Assembly (NCBI RefSeq): GCF_001279585.1
Contig: NZ_LGEC01000058.1
Span: 124,001 to 188,000 of the forward strand
Length of the DNA stretch: 64,000 nt
From: Nocardiopsis sp. NRRL B-16309
GTDB taxonomy: Bacteria; Actinomycetota; Actinomycetes; Streptosporangiales; Streptosporangiaceae
Reading direction: 5' to 3'
Part shown: in pieces, positions 16,643-25,365 of the stretch
How positions within the stretch are numbered: the stretch's first letter is position 1
Layout of the letters: each line of letters begins with the position of its first letter
The notes under the pieces: generated by a model
The model's input: the letters and a program-made list of their open reading frames with translations, nothing else
What the model was told of the DNA's origin: nothing
The model's database searches: none
Translations under genes and position numbers: made by a program

Positions 16643-18910
16643 CTAGCCCGCGGCCTGGTCCTGCTCCGCGGCGGGCTCCTCGTCCGTCTCGGGCTCGGGG
16701 TTCAGCCGCCGTGCCAGGGCCGCGTCGGGCCCCTCGTCGAGCAGGACCCGGAACCCCGCCTCGTCGAGGATGGGCACACCCAGCTTCACGGCCTTGTCGT
16801 ACTTGGAGCCCGGGCTCTCACCGGCCACCACGAACCCGGTCTTCTTGGACACCGACGAGGTCGCCCGGCCGCCGCGCTCGGCGATCGCCTCCTTGGCGCT
16901 GTCGCGCGTGAAGCCCTCCAGGCCGCCCGTCACGACCACGGTCACGTCCGCCAGGAGGTCCGACCCGTGCTCGGGCGCCTCGTCCTCCATACGCACACCG
17001 GCCGCCGCCCACTTGCGCACGATCTCGGCGTGCCAGTCCACCGCGAACCACTCGCGGATGGAGGCGGCGATGGTGGGGCCGATGCCGTCCACGGCCGCCA
17101 GTTCCTCCTCGTCGGCCCGGCGGATGGCGTCCATGGACCGGAAGTGGCGGGCCAGGTCCTCGGCCGCCCGCGGACCCACGTGCCGGATGGACAGCGCCAC
17201 CAGCACCCGCCACAGCGGCTTGGACTTGGCCTCCTCCAGCTGCTCGAAGAGCTTCTCGACCGTCTTCTTCGGCTCGCCCTCCTTGTTGGCGAAGAACGAC
17301 ACGACCTTGGGCTCGCCGGTCCTGGGGTCGGTCTTGGGCTCGGTGGTGTCGGGGTCGAGCACGTGGGTGCGGATCGGCAGCAGCTGCTCGACGGTGAGGT
17401 CGAACAGGTCGCCCTCGTCGCGCAGCGGCGGGTCGGCCGGCTCCAGGGGCTGGGTGAGCGCGGTGGCCGCGACGTAGCCCAGCGCCTCGATGTCCAGGGC
17501 CTTGCGCCCGGCGATGAAGGCCACGCGCTCGCGCAGCTGGCCCGGGCAGGAGCGGGCGTTGGGGCAGCGCAGGTCGACGTCGCCCTCCTTCTGCTGGCCC
17601 AGCTCCGTCCCGCACTCGGGGCAGTTCTCCGGCATCTCGAACTCGCGCTCGCTGCCGTCGCGGCGCTCCACGACCGGGCCGACGATCTCGGGGATGACGT
17701 CGCCCGCCTTGCGCAGGGTTACGACGTCGCCGATGCGCACGCCCTTGCGGGCGACCTCCTGGGCGTTGTGCAGGGTCGCGAACTCCACCTCCGAGCCCGC
17801 CACGACCACGGGCTCCATCACGCCGTAGGGGGTGACACGGCCGGTGCGGCCAACGCCCACCTTGATGTCGACCAGCCGGGTGGTGACCTCCTCCGGCGGG
17901 TACTTGTAGGCGATCGCCCAGCGCGGCGCCCGGCTGGTGGAGCCCAGGCGGCGCTGGAGGCCGAAGTCGTCGACCTTGACGACGATGCCGTCGATCTCGT
18001 AGGCCGGTTCGTGGCGGTTGGCCCGGTAGTGGTCGACGTAGTCCCGCACCTTCGCCATGGAGTCGACGACCCGGTAGCGGTCGCTCAGGGGCAGGCCCCA
18101 CTCCCCGAGGAGGGTGTAGGCCTGCGACTGGCTGGTGAAGGCGACCCCGTCGGACCCCCCGTCCCCGCCGCCCGTGCTCCCTCCCGCGGGGACGTAGGCG
18201 CCCACGCCGTGCACGATCATCGACAGCGGCCGGGTGGCGGTGACGCGGGGGTCCTTCTGCCGCAGCGATCCCGCGGCGGCGTTGCGCGGGTTGGCGAAGG
18301 GGGTGTGCTCGCCGGTGGCGGTGATGCGCTCGTTGAGCTCGCCGAACTCCTTGACCGGCAGGAAGACCTCGCCGCGCACCTCCAGCAGCTCGGGCGCGGG
18401 CCGCACGCTCTCGTCGAGCCGCTCGGGGACGACGTCGATGGTGCGGACGTTGAGGGTGATGTCCTCGCCCACACGGCCGTCGCCGCGGGTGGCGGCGCGG
18501 ACCAGGCGTCCCCGCTCGTAGACCAGGTCGACCGCCAGGCCGTCGATCTTGAGCTCGCACAGGTAGGCGTCGACGGGCACCTCGGCCGAGGCGCGGTCGG
18601 CCCAGGCGTTGAGCTCGTCGGTGTCGAAGGCGTTGCCCAGGCTCTCCATCCGGACCAGGTGCTCGACCTCGGCGAAGTCGACGCTGATGGGGGCGCCGAC
18701 CTTCTGCGTGGGCGAGTCCTGGGTGATCAGCTGCGGGTAGGAGTCCTCGATACCGCGCAGCTCGCCCATGAGGGCGTCGTACTCGGCGTCGGAGATGACG
18801 GGCTTGCCCAGGTAGTACCGGTAGCTGTGGTCGTCCAGCTCCCGGCACAACTCGGTGTGGCGGGCGCGTACCTCATCGGGGATGTCGGTCGTGTTGTGAA
18901 GCGCGCTCAC
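16643..18910 (-). CDS. ligA: NAD+-dependent DNA ligase
   Basis: 755-aa replicative ligase that seals nicks at Okazaki junctions and in repair. Order: Ia domain, adenylation domain with catalytic Lys121 (CELKIDGLAV), OB fold, Cys4 zinc finger (CPECG...CPNARSCPGQ), helix-hairpin-helix region (ALDIEALGYVAATALTQ; AVDGIGPTIAASI) and BRCT (VVVTGGLEGFTRDSAKEAIAERGG...). It exceeds the usual 670-700 aa through extra segments, for example GGSTGGGDGGSDG and a Lys/Glu-rich insert near residue 520, plus an acidic tail. Start is GTG at 18910 with AGAAAGG upstream. 62 bases after the MetE-like gene, likely the same transcript. Confidence 0.97.
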   Translation of the reverse strand: MSALHNTTDIPDEVRARHTELCRELDDHSYRYYLGKPVISDAEYDALMGELRGIEDSYPQLITQDSPTQKVGAPISVDFAEVEHLVRMESLGNAFDTDELNAWADRASAEVPVDAYLCELKIDGLAVDLVYERGRLVRAATRGDGRVGEDITLNVRTIDVVPERLDESVRPAPELLEVRGEVFLPVKEFGELNERITATGEHTPFANPRNAAAGSLRQKDPRVTATRPLSMIVHGVGAYVPAGGSTGGGDGGSDGVAFTSQSQAYTLLGEWGLPLSDRYRVVDSMAKVRDYVDHYRANRHEPAYEIDGIVVKVDDFGLQRRLGSTSRAPRWAIAYKYPPEEVTTRLVDIKVGVGRTGRVTPYGVMEPVVVAGSEVEFATLHNAQEVARKGVRIGDVVTLRKAGDVIPEIVGPVVERRDGSEREFEMPENCPECGTELGQQKEGDVDLRCPNARSCPGQLRERVAFIAGRKALDIEALGYVAATALTQPLEPADPPLRDEGDLFDLTVEQLLPIRTHVLDPDTTEPKTDPRTGEPKVVSFFANKEGEPKKTVEKLFEQLEEAKSKPLWRVLVALSIRHVGPRAAEDLARHFRSMDAIRRADEEELAAVDGIGPTIAASIREWFAVDWHAEIVRKWAAAGVRMEDEAPEHGSDLLADVTVVVTGGLEGFTRDSAKEAIAERGGRATSSVSKKTGFVVAGESPGSKYDKAVKLGVPILDEAGFRVLLDEGPDAALARRLNPEPETDEEPAAEQDQAAG

Positions 18911-18972
18911 TCGGTTCTACGCCTTTCTGCTGCTCTCGTGCTCGCCTGTCGCGGTCGCGGTCCGCGGGGGCC

Positions 18973-20058
18973 CTACCGGCGGGGCTCGTCCCGCAGGACC
19001 CTGGCTCCGGCGCGGACGGCGTCCAGAGCCGCCCGCGCGTACCCCGGCGTGGCTCCCGCGAGCCCGCACGTCGGTGTGGTGACCACCGCGCGGGAGAGCA
19101 GGTCAGGGGTGATTCCCAGCCGGTTCCAAAGCTCGCGTACAGGATCGACGGTAGCGGCGGCGTCCGACATTCGGGGGGACCGCTGCGGTCCCCGCGCGGT
19201 GGTGGCACCGGGCGTGTCGGGAGCCTGCTCGGACGGGGCGTCGGACGAGGGGACAACGCCGAGCAGCAGGCCGACACCGGCCTCGACAGCGGTGCCGATC
19301 ATCTCGTCGTGGTCGCGGGTGAGCAGCAGGGCGTCCAGGCTCAGGGCCCTGGCGCCGCTGCGGCGCAGCAGGTCGACGGGCGGCCCGGGGGCGCAGCAGT
19401 GCGCGGCGGGCACGGCGCCGGCCTCCTCCACGGCCGTGAAGAGCTGCCGCAGGACCGCCTCGACGCGGACCCGGTCCACGGCGCGCACCCGTCCGAATCC
19501 GCTGGCGGTGGGCAGGGAGCCGAGCAGGACCGCGGTCAGGGAGGGCTCGTCGACCTGGACGAGGACGCGTGCGCCGGGCACCCGGCGGCGGACCTCGTCC
19601 AGGTGGGCGAGGACGCCCTCGCGGTGCGACTCGGCGAGGTCGCGGTAGGCGCCGGGGTCGGAGACCAGGCGCTGGCCGTTGCGGAGTTCGATCGACGCGG
19701 CCAGCGTCCAGGGTCCGGCGACCTGGATCTTGAGGGTGCCGGTGTAGGCGTGGGCGTGCTCGGTGAGCGCGTCGAGGTCGTAGGACATCAGGCTGGTGGC
19801 GCGGGCGAGGTCGCGGCCCGGCGTGTCGGCCACCCGCCAGGCGCTGGGCTGGACCTCCACGGGGAAGTCCACCAGCAGCCCGCCGGTGCGGCCGATCATG
19901 TCGGCGCCGACACCGCGGTCGGGCAGCTCGGGTAGGTGGGGGAGGCCGGGGAGCTCACCGATGACGGTGCGCACGGCTTCGTCGGGGTCCTCGCCCGGCC
20001 AGGACCCGACTCCGGTGTAGGAGGCGTCGGGCCAGGGATAGGAGTGCTGTTCGGTCAC
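18973..20058 (-). CDS. MetE C-terminal-like (cobalamin-independent methionine synthase family) protein
   Basis: 361-aa single-domain relative of the catalytic half of MetE. TGVGSWPGEDPDEAVR near the start, VQVDEPSL, HCC in AAHCCAPGP and CGL in VTTPTCGLAGATPGYA supply the His, Cys and Cys of the MetE zinc site. The MetE N-terminal folate domain is absent, so classical methyl-THF-triglutamate use is doubtful; small 'core' MetE proteins use other methyl donors in some microbes. Start chosen as GTG at 20058 (VTEQHSYPWPDASY), though TTG three codons earlier is possible. Common upstream of ligA in actinobacteria as I recall; role not established. Confidence 0.8.
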   Translation of the reverse strand: MTEQHSYPWPDASYTGVGSWPGEDPDEAVRTVIGELPGLPHLPELPDRGVGADMIGRTGGLLVDFPVEVQPSAWRVADTPGRDLARATSLMSYDLDALTEHAHAYTGTLKIQVAGPWTLAASIELRNGQRLVSDPGAYRDLAESHREGVLAHLDEVRRRVPGARVLVQVDEPSLTAVLLGSLPTASGFGRVRAVDRVRVEAVLRQLFTAVEEAGAVPAAHCCAPGPPVDLLRRSGARALSLDALLLTRDHDEMIGTAVEAGVGLLLGVVPSSDAPSEQAPDTPGATTARGPQRSPRMSDAAATVDPVRELWNRLGITPDLLSRAVVTTPTCGLAGATPGYARAALDAVRAGARVLRDEPRR

Positions 20059-20225
20059 GATGCCCAAGGTTAGGGCAACGACGGCCGACGGCGTCGAAGC
20101 CGACGCCCATCCGCTGGGGTGGTGGCCCCGCGCCCCGGACGAAGGGCGCTCCAGCGCGGTGGCGGTGACGGTGACGGGTCGGGGGCCTGGGGGCCATCCG
20201 GGGAGGGGCCGCGGAGGGCGGCCGG

Positions 20226-20732
20226 TCACACGGGCGCGGAGGAGTCCTCGGCGGCGGCGGGGGTCCGGTCGCGGCGGCGGGAGCGCAGCACCAGGACGGC
20301 GACCACGACGGCCGCCAGCAGGACCACGCCGATGGCGAGCCACGGCGACCCCAGGAAGAGGGTCCACCAGGTGCCGACCAGCCCGGAGATCACCACGCCC
20401 CACAGCCCCGCCCAGATCAGGCAGCCCACGACCATGGCCGCGAGGTAGCGGGGGAAGCGCATGCGCATCGCGCCCGCCGACAGGTTGACGGCGGTCTGCA
20501 CGCCGACGGTGCAAAAGCTCAGGGTGACGACGGGGGCGCCGTAGCGGTCGATGCTGCGCTGGGCGCGGTCCAGCCGGGGGCCGAGCCGCTCGCCCATCCG
20601 GCTGCGCTTCACCCCGGCTCCCAGGCCCCGGCCGAGCCAGTACGTGGCCTGGGCGCGGCACAGGACGATGCCGAACAGCGCGAAGTAGACGATCCAGAAG
20701 GGTTGCCCCTCAAGGAAACCGAACTCGGGCAT
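20226..20732 (-). CDS. VTT/DedA-type membrane protein
   Basis: 168 aa with four or five hydrophobic segments. The centre has the DedA/VTT pattern: GRGLGAGVKRSRMGERLGPRLDRAQRSIDRYGAPVVTLSFCTVGVQTAVNLSAGAMRMRFPRYL, i.e. the re-entrant loop and the conserved Arg-containing segment before AAMVVGCLIWAGLW. DedA-family proteins act on lipid carrier flipping or membrane homeostasis. The start at 20732 follows AAGGAAGGGGG. A DtxR-type iron box overlaps its promoter, suggesting repression by iron. It is shorter than the usual ~200 aa. Confidence 0.75.
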   Translation of the reverse strand: MPEFGFLEGQPFWIVYFALFGIVLCRAQATYWLGRGLGAGVKRSRMGERLGPRLDRAQRSIDRYGAPVVTLSFCTVGVQTAVNLSAGAMRMRFPRYLAAMVVGCLIWAGLWGVVISGLVGTWWTLFLGSPWLAIGVVLLAAVVVAVLVLRSRRRDRTPAAAEDSSAPV

Positions 20733-20760
20733 GGACAGGCCCCCTTCCTTGAGCAGCAAC

Positions 20761-20779
20761 TATGCTATGCCTTACCTAA
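20761..20779 (-). promoter_or_regulatory. Iron box (DtxR/IdeR/DmdR-type operator)
   Basis: On the minus strand TTAGGTAAGGCATAGCATA matches 13 of 19 positions of the DtxR/IdeR consensus TTAGGTTAGGCTAACCTAA, with the TTAGGT half intact. A -35 (TTGCCG) and -10 (CATAGT) 18 bases apart flank it, so a bound repressor would block the promoter of the VTT gene starting at 20732. Confidence 0.65.
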
Positions 20780-20877
20780 CCTCGGCAAGAGGCAGGGGGT
20801 CCGGACGGAGGAGATCCGTGCCTCAGCGGCGGGTTCCTCCTCCGCACGCCGTCGGCCGCACGACCGCTCGGCGCGGC

Positions 20878-21984
20878 TCAGGCGCTGGTCGCGCCGGTGC
20901 CGACCGCACCCGAGCGCGCCGTCGCCGAGATCGTCGCCGACCCCAGCACCGCGTCGCCGTCGTAGACCACCACCGCCTGCCCGGTGGCCACGCCCGCGGC
21001 CGGCTCGGCCAGGCGCACGACCAGCTCGTCGCCGTTCCCGGTCCCGCGCTGCCACACCGTCGCGGGGTAGACCTCGCCGTGGGCGCGCAGCTGCACGTGG
21101 CACTCGGTGGGCTCGGTCAGTGGGCCGGATCCGCTCCACACCGGCCGCACACCGGTGATCTCGTCCACGGCCAGCGACGCCCGCGGGCCCACCGTCACGG
21201 TGTTCTGGACCGGCTCGATCGACAGCACGTAGCGCGGGTGCGCGGCACCGCCCAGGCCCAGGCCCTTGCGCTGGCCGACGGTGAACGTGTGCGCCCCGTT
21301 GTGGGTGCCCACCACGTTGCCGTCCTCGTCCTGGATGGGGCCGGGCCGCTCGCCGATGCGCCGGTTCAGGAAGCCCGCGGTGTCGCCGTCGGCGATGAAG
21401 CAGATGTCGTGGCTGTCGGGCTTGTCCGCCACCGACAGGCCGCGGCGCTCGGCCTCGGCGCGCACCTCCTCCTTGGTGCAGTCGCCGAGCGGGAACACGG
21501 CGTGCGCCAGCTGCTCGGCGTCGAGCACGCCCAGGACGTAGGACTGGTCCTTGGCCGCGTCGACGCTGCGCACGAGGCGCCCGTCGACCTTGCGCACGTG
21601 GTGGCCGGTGGCCACGGCGTCGAAGCCCAGCGCGATGGCCCGGTCCAGGACCGCCTCGAACTTGATCTTCTCGTTGCACCGCAGGCACGGGTTGGGCGTG
21701 TTCCCCGACTCGTACTCGGCGACGAAGTCCTGCACGACCTCCCGGTCGAACTCCTCCGACATGTCCCAGACGTAGAACGGGATCCCGATGACGTCGGCGG
21801 CCCTGCGGGCGTCGTGGGAGTCCTCCACGGTGCAGCAGCCGCGCGCGCCCGTGCGATAGGACTGTGGGTTCTTGGAGAGCGCCAGGTGAACGCCGGTGAC
21901 GTCGTGGCCCGCCTCGGCCACACGGGCCGCGGCGACCGCGGAATCGACTCCGCCGGACATGGCGGCCAGTACACGCAAAGTCAT
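20878..21984 (-). CDS. mnmA: tRNA-specific 2-thiouridylase
   Basis: 368-aa enzyme that puts the 2-thio group on U34 of Lys, Glu and Gln tRNAs. An N-terminal PP-loop (AMSGGVDSAVAA), TGHHV, catalytic Cys100 (NTPNPCLRCNEKIKF), Cys195 (SHDICFIADGD), and YTVGQRKGLG-like FTVGQRKGLGLGG are present; a C-terminal beta-barrel closes the protein. Length is normal. The start is ATG at 21984 (MTLRVLAAMSGG); the ribosome site is weak, and a codon three triplets upstream is also possible. Confidence 0.95.
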   Translation of the reverse strand: MTLRVLAAMSGGVDSAVAAARVAEAGHDVTGVHLALSKNPQSYRTGARGCCTVEDSHDARRAADVIGIPFYVWDMSEEFDREVVQDFVAEYESGNTPNPCLRCNEKIKFEAVLDRAIALGFDAVATGHHVRKVDGRLVRSVDAAKDQSYVLGVLDAEQLAHAVFPLGDCTKEEVRAEAERRGLSVADKPDSHDICFIADGDTAGFLNRRIGERPGPIQDEDGNVVGTHNGAHTFTVGQRKGLGLGGAAHPRYVLSIEPVQNTVTVGPRASLAVDEITGVRPVWSGSGPLTEPTECHVQLRAHGEVYPATVWQRGTGNGDELVVRLAEPAAGVATGQAVVVYDGDAVLGSATISATARSGAVGTGATSA

Positions 21985-22036
21985 AGTGCACACCAGCGTA
22001 TGCGCCCGCCCGGTGTCCGGACCACGGATTTCGAGC

Positions 22037-22080
22037 GGGGTGGGACACTCCCGTCTCGGCCGGGGCGGGACACTCCCGCC
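22037..22080. repeat. Tandem 19-bp operator-like direct repeat
   Basis: GGGGTGGGACACTCCCGTC (22037-22055) and GGGGCGGGACACTCCCGCC (22062-22080) differ at two positions and are spaced exactly 25 bases. Each has a dyad, GGGA-CAC-TCCC (GCGGGA-CAC-TCCCGC in the second). They lie 45-88 bases upstream of the DUF695 gene start and between divergent genes, as expected of a regulator-binding pair. Confidence 0.55.
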
Positions 22081-22124
22081 GGGGCGCGGCGAGGGTGGTC
22101 GCCGGGTTCTGCGAAAATCGGACC

Positions 22125-23294
22125 ATGGCTCTGTTCCGTCGTCGTCGCTCCGCCGACTCCACCTCCGCCGTCACCGCGTTCTGGGACGCCTGGCCGACCG
22201 CGCGCGACGCGCTCGCCAACGCCGTCGAGTCCGACCAGCCGGCTCCGTCCGAGGTGTCGGAGGAGGTGAGCGAGTTGGTCAGGAAGATCCATCCGGACCT
22301 GGACTGGGAGGTGGGCCGGGCCCCGAGCCGGCCGAGCGGGGGCCTGGACGACCTCGACCTGTCGATGGACGCGGACCCGAGCAAGCTGCTGGAGCAGCTC
22401 GCGGCGCTGGACGACCCCTCGAAGCTCACCGAGGGCCCGGTCTACGCCATGACCCTGCGCCCGGGCACCTCCGAGGAGGCCCGCGTGCAGGCCGAGCGCT
22501 GGGCCCGGTCGGCGCCCGAGGACGACCAGTGGGCCTTCCTCCCGGTGCGCCGCGCGGACCACGAGAAGCTCTCGTCCACCGTCACCTGGGAGGACCACGA
22601 GCTCGACCTGTCACACGTCTCGGTGTCGATGCGGGTCAACCAGGCGACCGCACGGATCGAGGTGGGCGTCTACCACCCCGACAACATGTTCCTGTCGGAG
22701 GAGACCCGCCAGGGCGTCGCCGAGCACGTCACCCTGCTGGCGCTGGGCGAGGACGACATGGTGCGGTGGATCGGGAAGGTCGCGCCGCTCGACGAGGCGC
22801 CCCTGGACCCGCTGCCCCCCACGTCCATGCCGGCGGTCGTCCGCCAGATGGTCGACATCCTCGGCGGCCCGGGCGGGTGGGCCGGGTTCGAGGGCAGGCT
22901 GCCGATGCAGGGCGGATTGGAGTTCCGGATCCGGCACCCCCTGACCCGCCGCGACTATCCGGCGCTGTCGCTGTACGTCCACGTGGTCGTGCCGTACACG
23001 CACCTGGACGAGGACCGGCTCCCGGTGGAGGAGTCCCTGACCGCGCTGACGGAGCTGGAGGAGCGGCTGACCGTCCTGCTCGGCGACAACGGCGCGCTCT
23101 TCGCCCGGCAGACCACCGGCGGACGCCGCCAGTACCACTACTACCTGGACCCGGACTCCGGTGTGCTGCCGGAGTTCGAGGCGGCGCTGATGGACTGGCC
23201 CGAGGGAGAGGTGAAGCTGCGTACGCACCTCGACCCGCAGTGGTCGCAGTTCAACGCCATCCGCCGTCCGTACCTGCGCAAGCTGGACGGGTAG
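22125..23294 (+). CDS. DUF695-family protein (hypothetical)
   Basis: 389-aa soluble acidic protein resembling actinobacterial DUF695 proteins. Opening MALFRRRRSADSTSAVTAFWDAW; conserved-looking stretches include EVGVYHPDNM, LDEAPL, FRIRHPLTRRDYPALSLYVHVVVPY, NGALFARQTTGGRRQYHYYLDPDSGV and ending WSQFNAIRRPYLRKLDG. The last part is the clearest match to the family. No TM segments. ATG at 22125 is chosen over an in-frame start ten codons earlier because the family begins here. Function unknown. Two operator-like repeats lie upstream, and a 21-bp inverted copy of its 3' end lies downstream. Confidence 0.7.
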   Translation: MALFRRRRSADSTSAVTAFWDAWPTARDALANAVESDQPAPSEVSEEVSELVRKIHPDLDWEVGRAPSRPSGGLDDLDLSMDADPSKLLEQLAALDDPSKLTEGPVYAMTLRPGTSEEARVQAERWARSAPEDDQWAFLPVRRADHEKLSSTVTWEDHELDLSHVSVSMRVNQATARIEVGVYHPDNMFLSEETRQGVAEHVTLLALGEDDMVRWIGKVAPLDEAPLDPLPPTSMPAVVRQMVDILGGPGGWAGFEGRLPMQGGLEFRIRHPLTRRDYPALSLYVHVVVPYTHLDEDRLPVEESLTALTELEERLTVLLGDNGALFARQTTGGRRQYHYYLDPDSGVLPEFEAALMDWPEGEVKLRTHLDPQWSQFNAIRRPYLRKLDG

Positions 23295-23421
23295 CGCGGG
23301 GCGTCAGGGGCGCCCCCGGGCGTGACGCCGGATGGCACGGGTCGCCGGGGAGCCCGGCGTGACGCTGCGGCGCGGGTCGCCGGGGTGCGCGGCGTGACGC
23401 CGGATGGCGTTGAACTGCGAC
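23243..23421. repeat. Inverted copy of the DUF695 gene end, with flanking direct repeats
   Basis: 21 bases within the gene (23243-23263, starting GTCGCAGTTCAACG) recur as a perfect reverse complement at 23401-23421, 137 bases apart. Between them a unit of about 36 bases, beginning GCGTGACGCYG and containing CGGGTCGCCGGGG, is repeated: copies begin near 23319, 23357 and 23392, the last truncated. Marks local duplication or inversion downstream of the gene; the pair could also fold into a long-range hairpin in the transcript. Confidence 0.7.
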
Positions 23422-23650
23422 GGTGACGGCGCGGGGCCGCACAGGGCCGCACGGGGACGAGCGGGCCGGTCGTCGACGCACCAGTCCATGGTGAACCGCG
23501 GCGATCCGCGACGCGCGGATGACCGATCGTTGACCCTGCGCGCACACGTGGGAGACGATTCGGACACGGGCGTCAAGATCGATCCCCACGTTCCACATCT
23601 GGCGCCCATGCCCCAACAGGCGTAACGTGTCCTCCCCGCCAGGAGGAAAT

Positions 23651-24607
23651 ATGCGGTCAATGGACGGCGTGTTGCCACGAGCGCCCACGGGTCGGCCGAG
23701 AGCCGCCGCGATCGGTGCGATCCTCGTCCTGTGCCTGGTCGGCGCCCCGGTGATGTCGCTCTTCCCGGTCGGCCTGTGGGAGGCGGCCGAGGCACTGACC
23801 ATGAGCGGCGCGGGCCTGGGAGTCCTGGTGTTCGCCCCGCTGGTCGCGGGCGTCGTCCTGCTCATGGCCTGGCTGGGCACCCGGTGGCTGGAGGGCGCGG
23901 GGGTCAACCACCCCACCTCCGCGGCGTCGCTGGTGACGGTCACGGCGATGACCACGCCCGTGTTCGTCGCCTTCCTGGCCCCGGCCGCGACGCCGGTCCC
24001 TGGCAACACCACCGTGAGCGTCGCGCTGCTGAGCGCCGCCGTCGCCACTCTGGGCATGGGCGCCTGCATGGCGTGGAGCGGCCTGCCCGACCGCTTCCAG
24101 GCGGGCGTACTGCCAGCGGCGGCCGTGGTCGCCGCCCTGCTGGCCGTCCTGCCCGCCGTCTCCGACGCGGTGCTCGCCCGGGCCGCCGACCAGCGCTCGC
24201 GGCAGCAGATCGAGTCCTTCGACCAGACCATCGCTGTGCTGGACCACCCGGACTGGTCCCTGGACCAGGTCCACGAGGTCGACGGCGCACTGCGTTTCAC
24301 CTACCGCGACACCGACGGCACGCCCGTGTACGTGCACACCTGGACGGGAGCCCGGGCCAGGGGCTCGGAGGGCATCCGCTCGGGCTGCGAGTTCCCGGAC
24401 GTGCGCTGCGAGAACGTCGACGGCGCGGTCGCGGTCTACCGCGACGGGGACACCCCCGCGGAGCTGCGCACGCACCTCAACGACGGCGTGGTGGTCTGTC
24501 TGACCTCCGCTCCCGGCGCCCCGGTCGACCTGGTGTCCACCGCCAGGGCCCTGCGCCCCGAGGCCCCGGGCGAACGCGAGCACCTGGTCAGCGCCGTGAC
24601 CTCCTGA
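23651..24607 (+). CDS. Five-TM protein with extracytoplasmic Cys-pair domain (paralogue A)
   Basis: 318 aa, family not recognised. Five hydrophobic helices (about 20-42, 55-78, 92-113, 118-140, 147-172) precede a domain of about 130 residues, predicted outside, with AVLDHPDW, FTYRDTDGTPVYVHTW and two Cys in SGCEFPDVRC that could form a disulfide. It is a clear paralogue of 32788-34032: same five-TM layout, AVLDxPxW motif, Tyr-x-Asp-x-x-Gly strand and Cys pair. The start at 23651 is set by a perfect AGGAGG (23641-23646). Monocistronic. Confidence 0.8.
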   Translation: MRSMDGVLPRAPTGRPRAAAIGAILVLCLVGAPVMSLFPVGLWEAAEALTMSGAGLGVLVFAPLVAGVVLLMAWLGTRWLEGAGVNHPTSAASLVTVTAMTTPVFVAFLAPAATPVPGNTTVSVALLSAAVATLGMGACMAWSGLPDRFQAGVLPAAAVVAALLAVLPAVSDAVLARAADQRSRQQIESFDQTIAVLDHPDWSLDQVHEVDGALRFTYRDTDGTPVYVHTWTGARARGSEGIRSGCEFPDVRCENVDGAVAVYRDGDTPAELRTHLNDGVVVCLTSAPGAPVDLVSTARALRPEAPGEREHLVSAVTS

Positions 24608-25365
24608 TCGGGGCCAGAGGCGGGGCCGTGGGCCGAATGCGGGGGCAGTCGGTCGTCGGTCGGAGGCTAGGGACCGCCAGGCGCCGTGGGCCAGGGACCA
24701 CCAGTGGCCGGGACCGTGGATCGGAGGCCAGCGGCCGAGTGGGACCAGGAACTGTGGACCGGTGGGCCGGGGCCGAAGCGCCTGTCCGACCCGTGGAGTC
24801 AGCGCATCCGACGCATACCGGACCGATCACCTACCCCGGCCTGCGCGGGAAGGAGGAAAACCGCCTCCGACCAGGGTCGACCTTCGAATTACCGCACGAA
24901 GGAGCGACGGAATCACTACTCTTAGTCATCAAGATCTCGTCCGAAGTTCTGGGCCGCGAGACGCGGGGGCGAAGGGCGGGATCAGGGCGGAGCGGTGTCA
25001 CCACCGCCTGCCCGACCACCGCCGGTCACCCTCGCCCTGTGGCGCGCCTGTCGAACGTCCGCGCTCAGGGCCCACTCCCGGGTGGCGGCGGAGGCGATCA
25101 TCCGGGCACCTGCCCGAGGGGGCCGGGTACTGGGGGCCAGGCCCGGCCCCCGCCGCCTGGCCGCGAGGACGCCCTCCTCGCCCCTCGCCAAGCCGAAGGC
25201 CGGGGAACGCCGGACCCGCCGCACACGGCCGAACCCGCGGGTCGCCCGCTCGATGGCGCACGCCTCGACCATGGCGAGGCCGCGACCGGCCGCCGGCCCC
25301 CACCCCGAGGCCGGGCCCGCGCTGATACGCGTTCCCAGCTCGTCGCCGCCCGCCGATCGTGCGGC
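24608..25365. other. 758-base region without a supported gene
   Basis: Between the five-TM gene and the end of the channel gene. Open frames here are Arg/Pro/Gly-rich and resemble no family. The first 200 bases are low-complexity (repeated GGGCC/GGACC words). A less G+C-rich patch at about 24880-24960 contains AAGGAGG followed by no start codon. Possibly decayed coding DNA. Confidence 0.4.

Noticed and set aside
16361..19648. 1,095-codon plus-strand frame across ligA, with a good-looking ribosome site near 16384
   Set aside because: Runs antisense to ligA and the MetE-like gene; low complexity.
24762..25325. Possible 187-codon gene in the large gap
   Set aside because: No ribosome site, Arg/Pro-rich, no recognisable domain.
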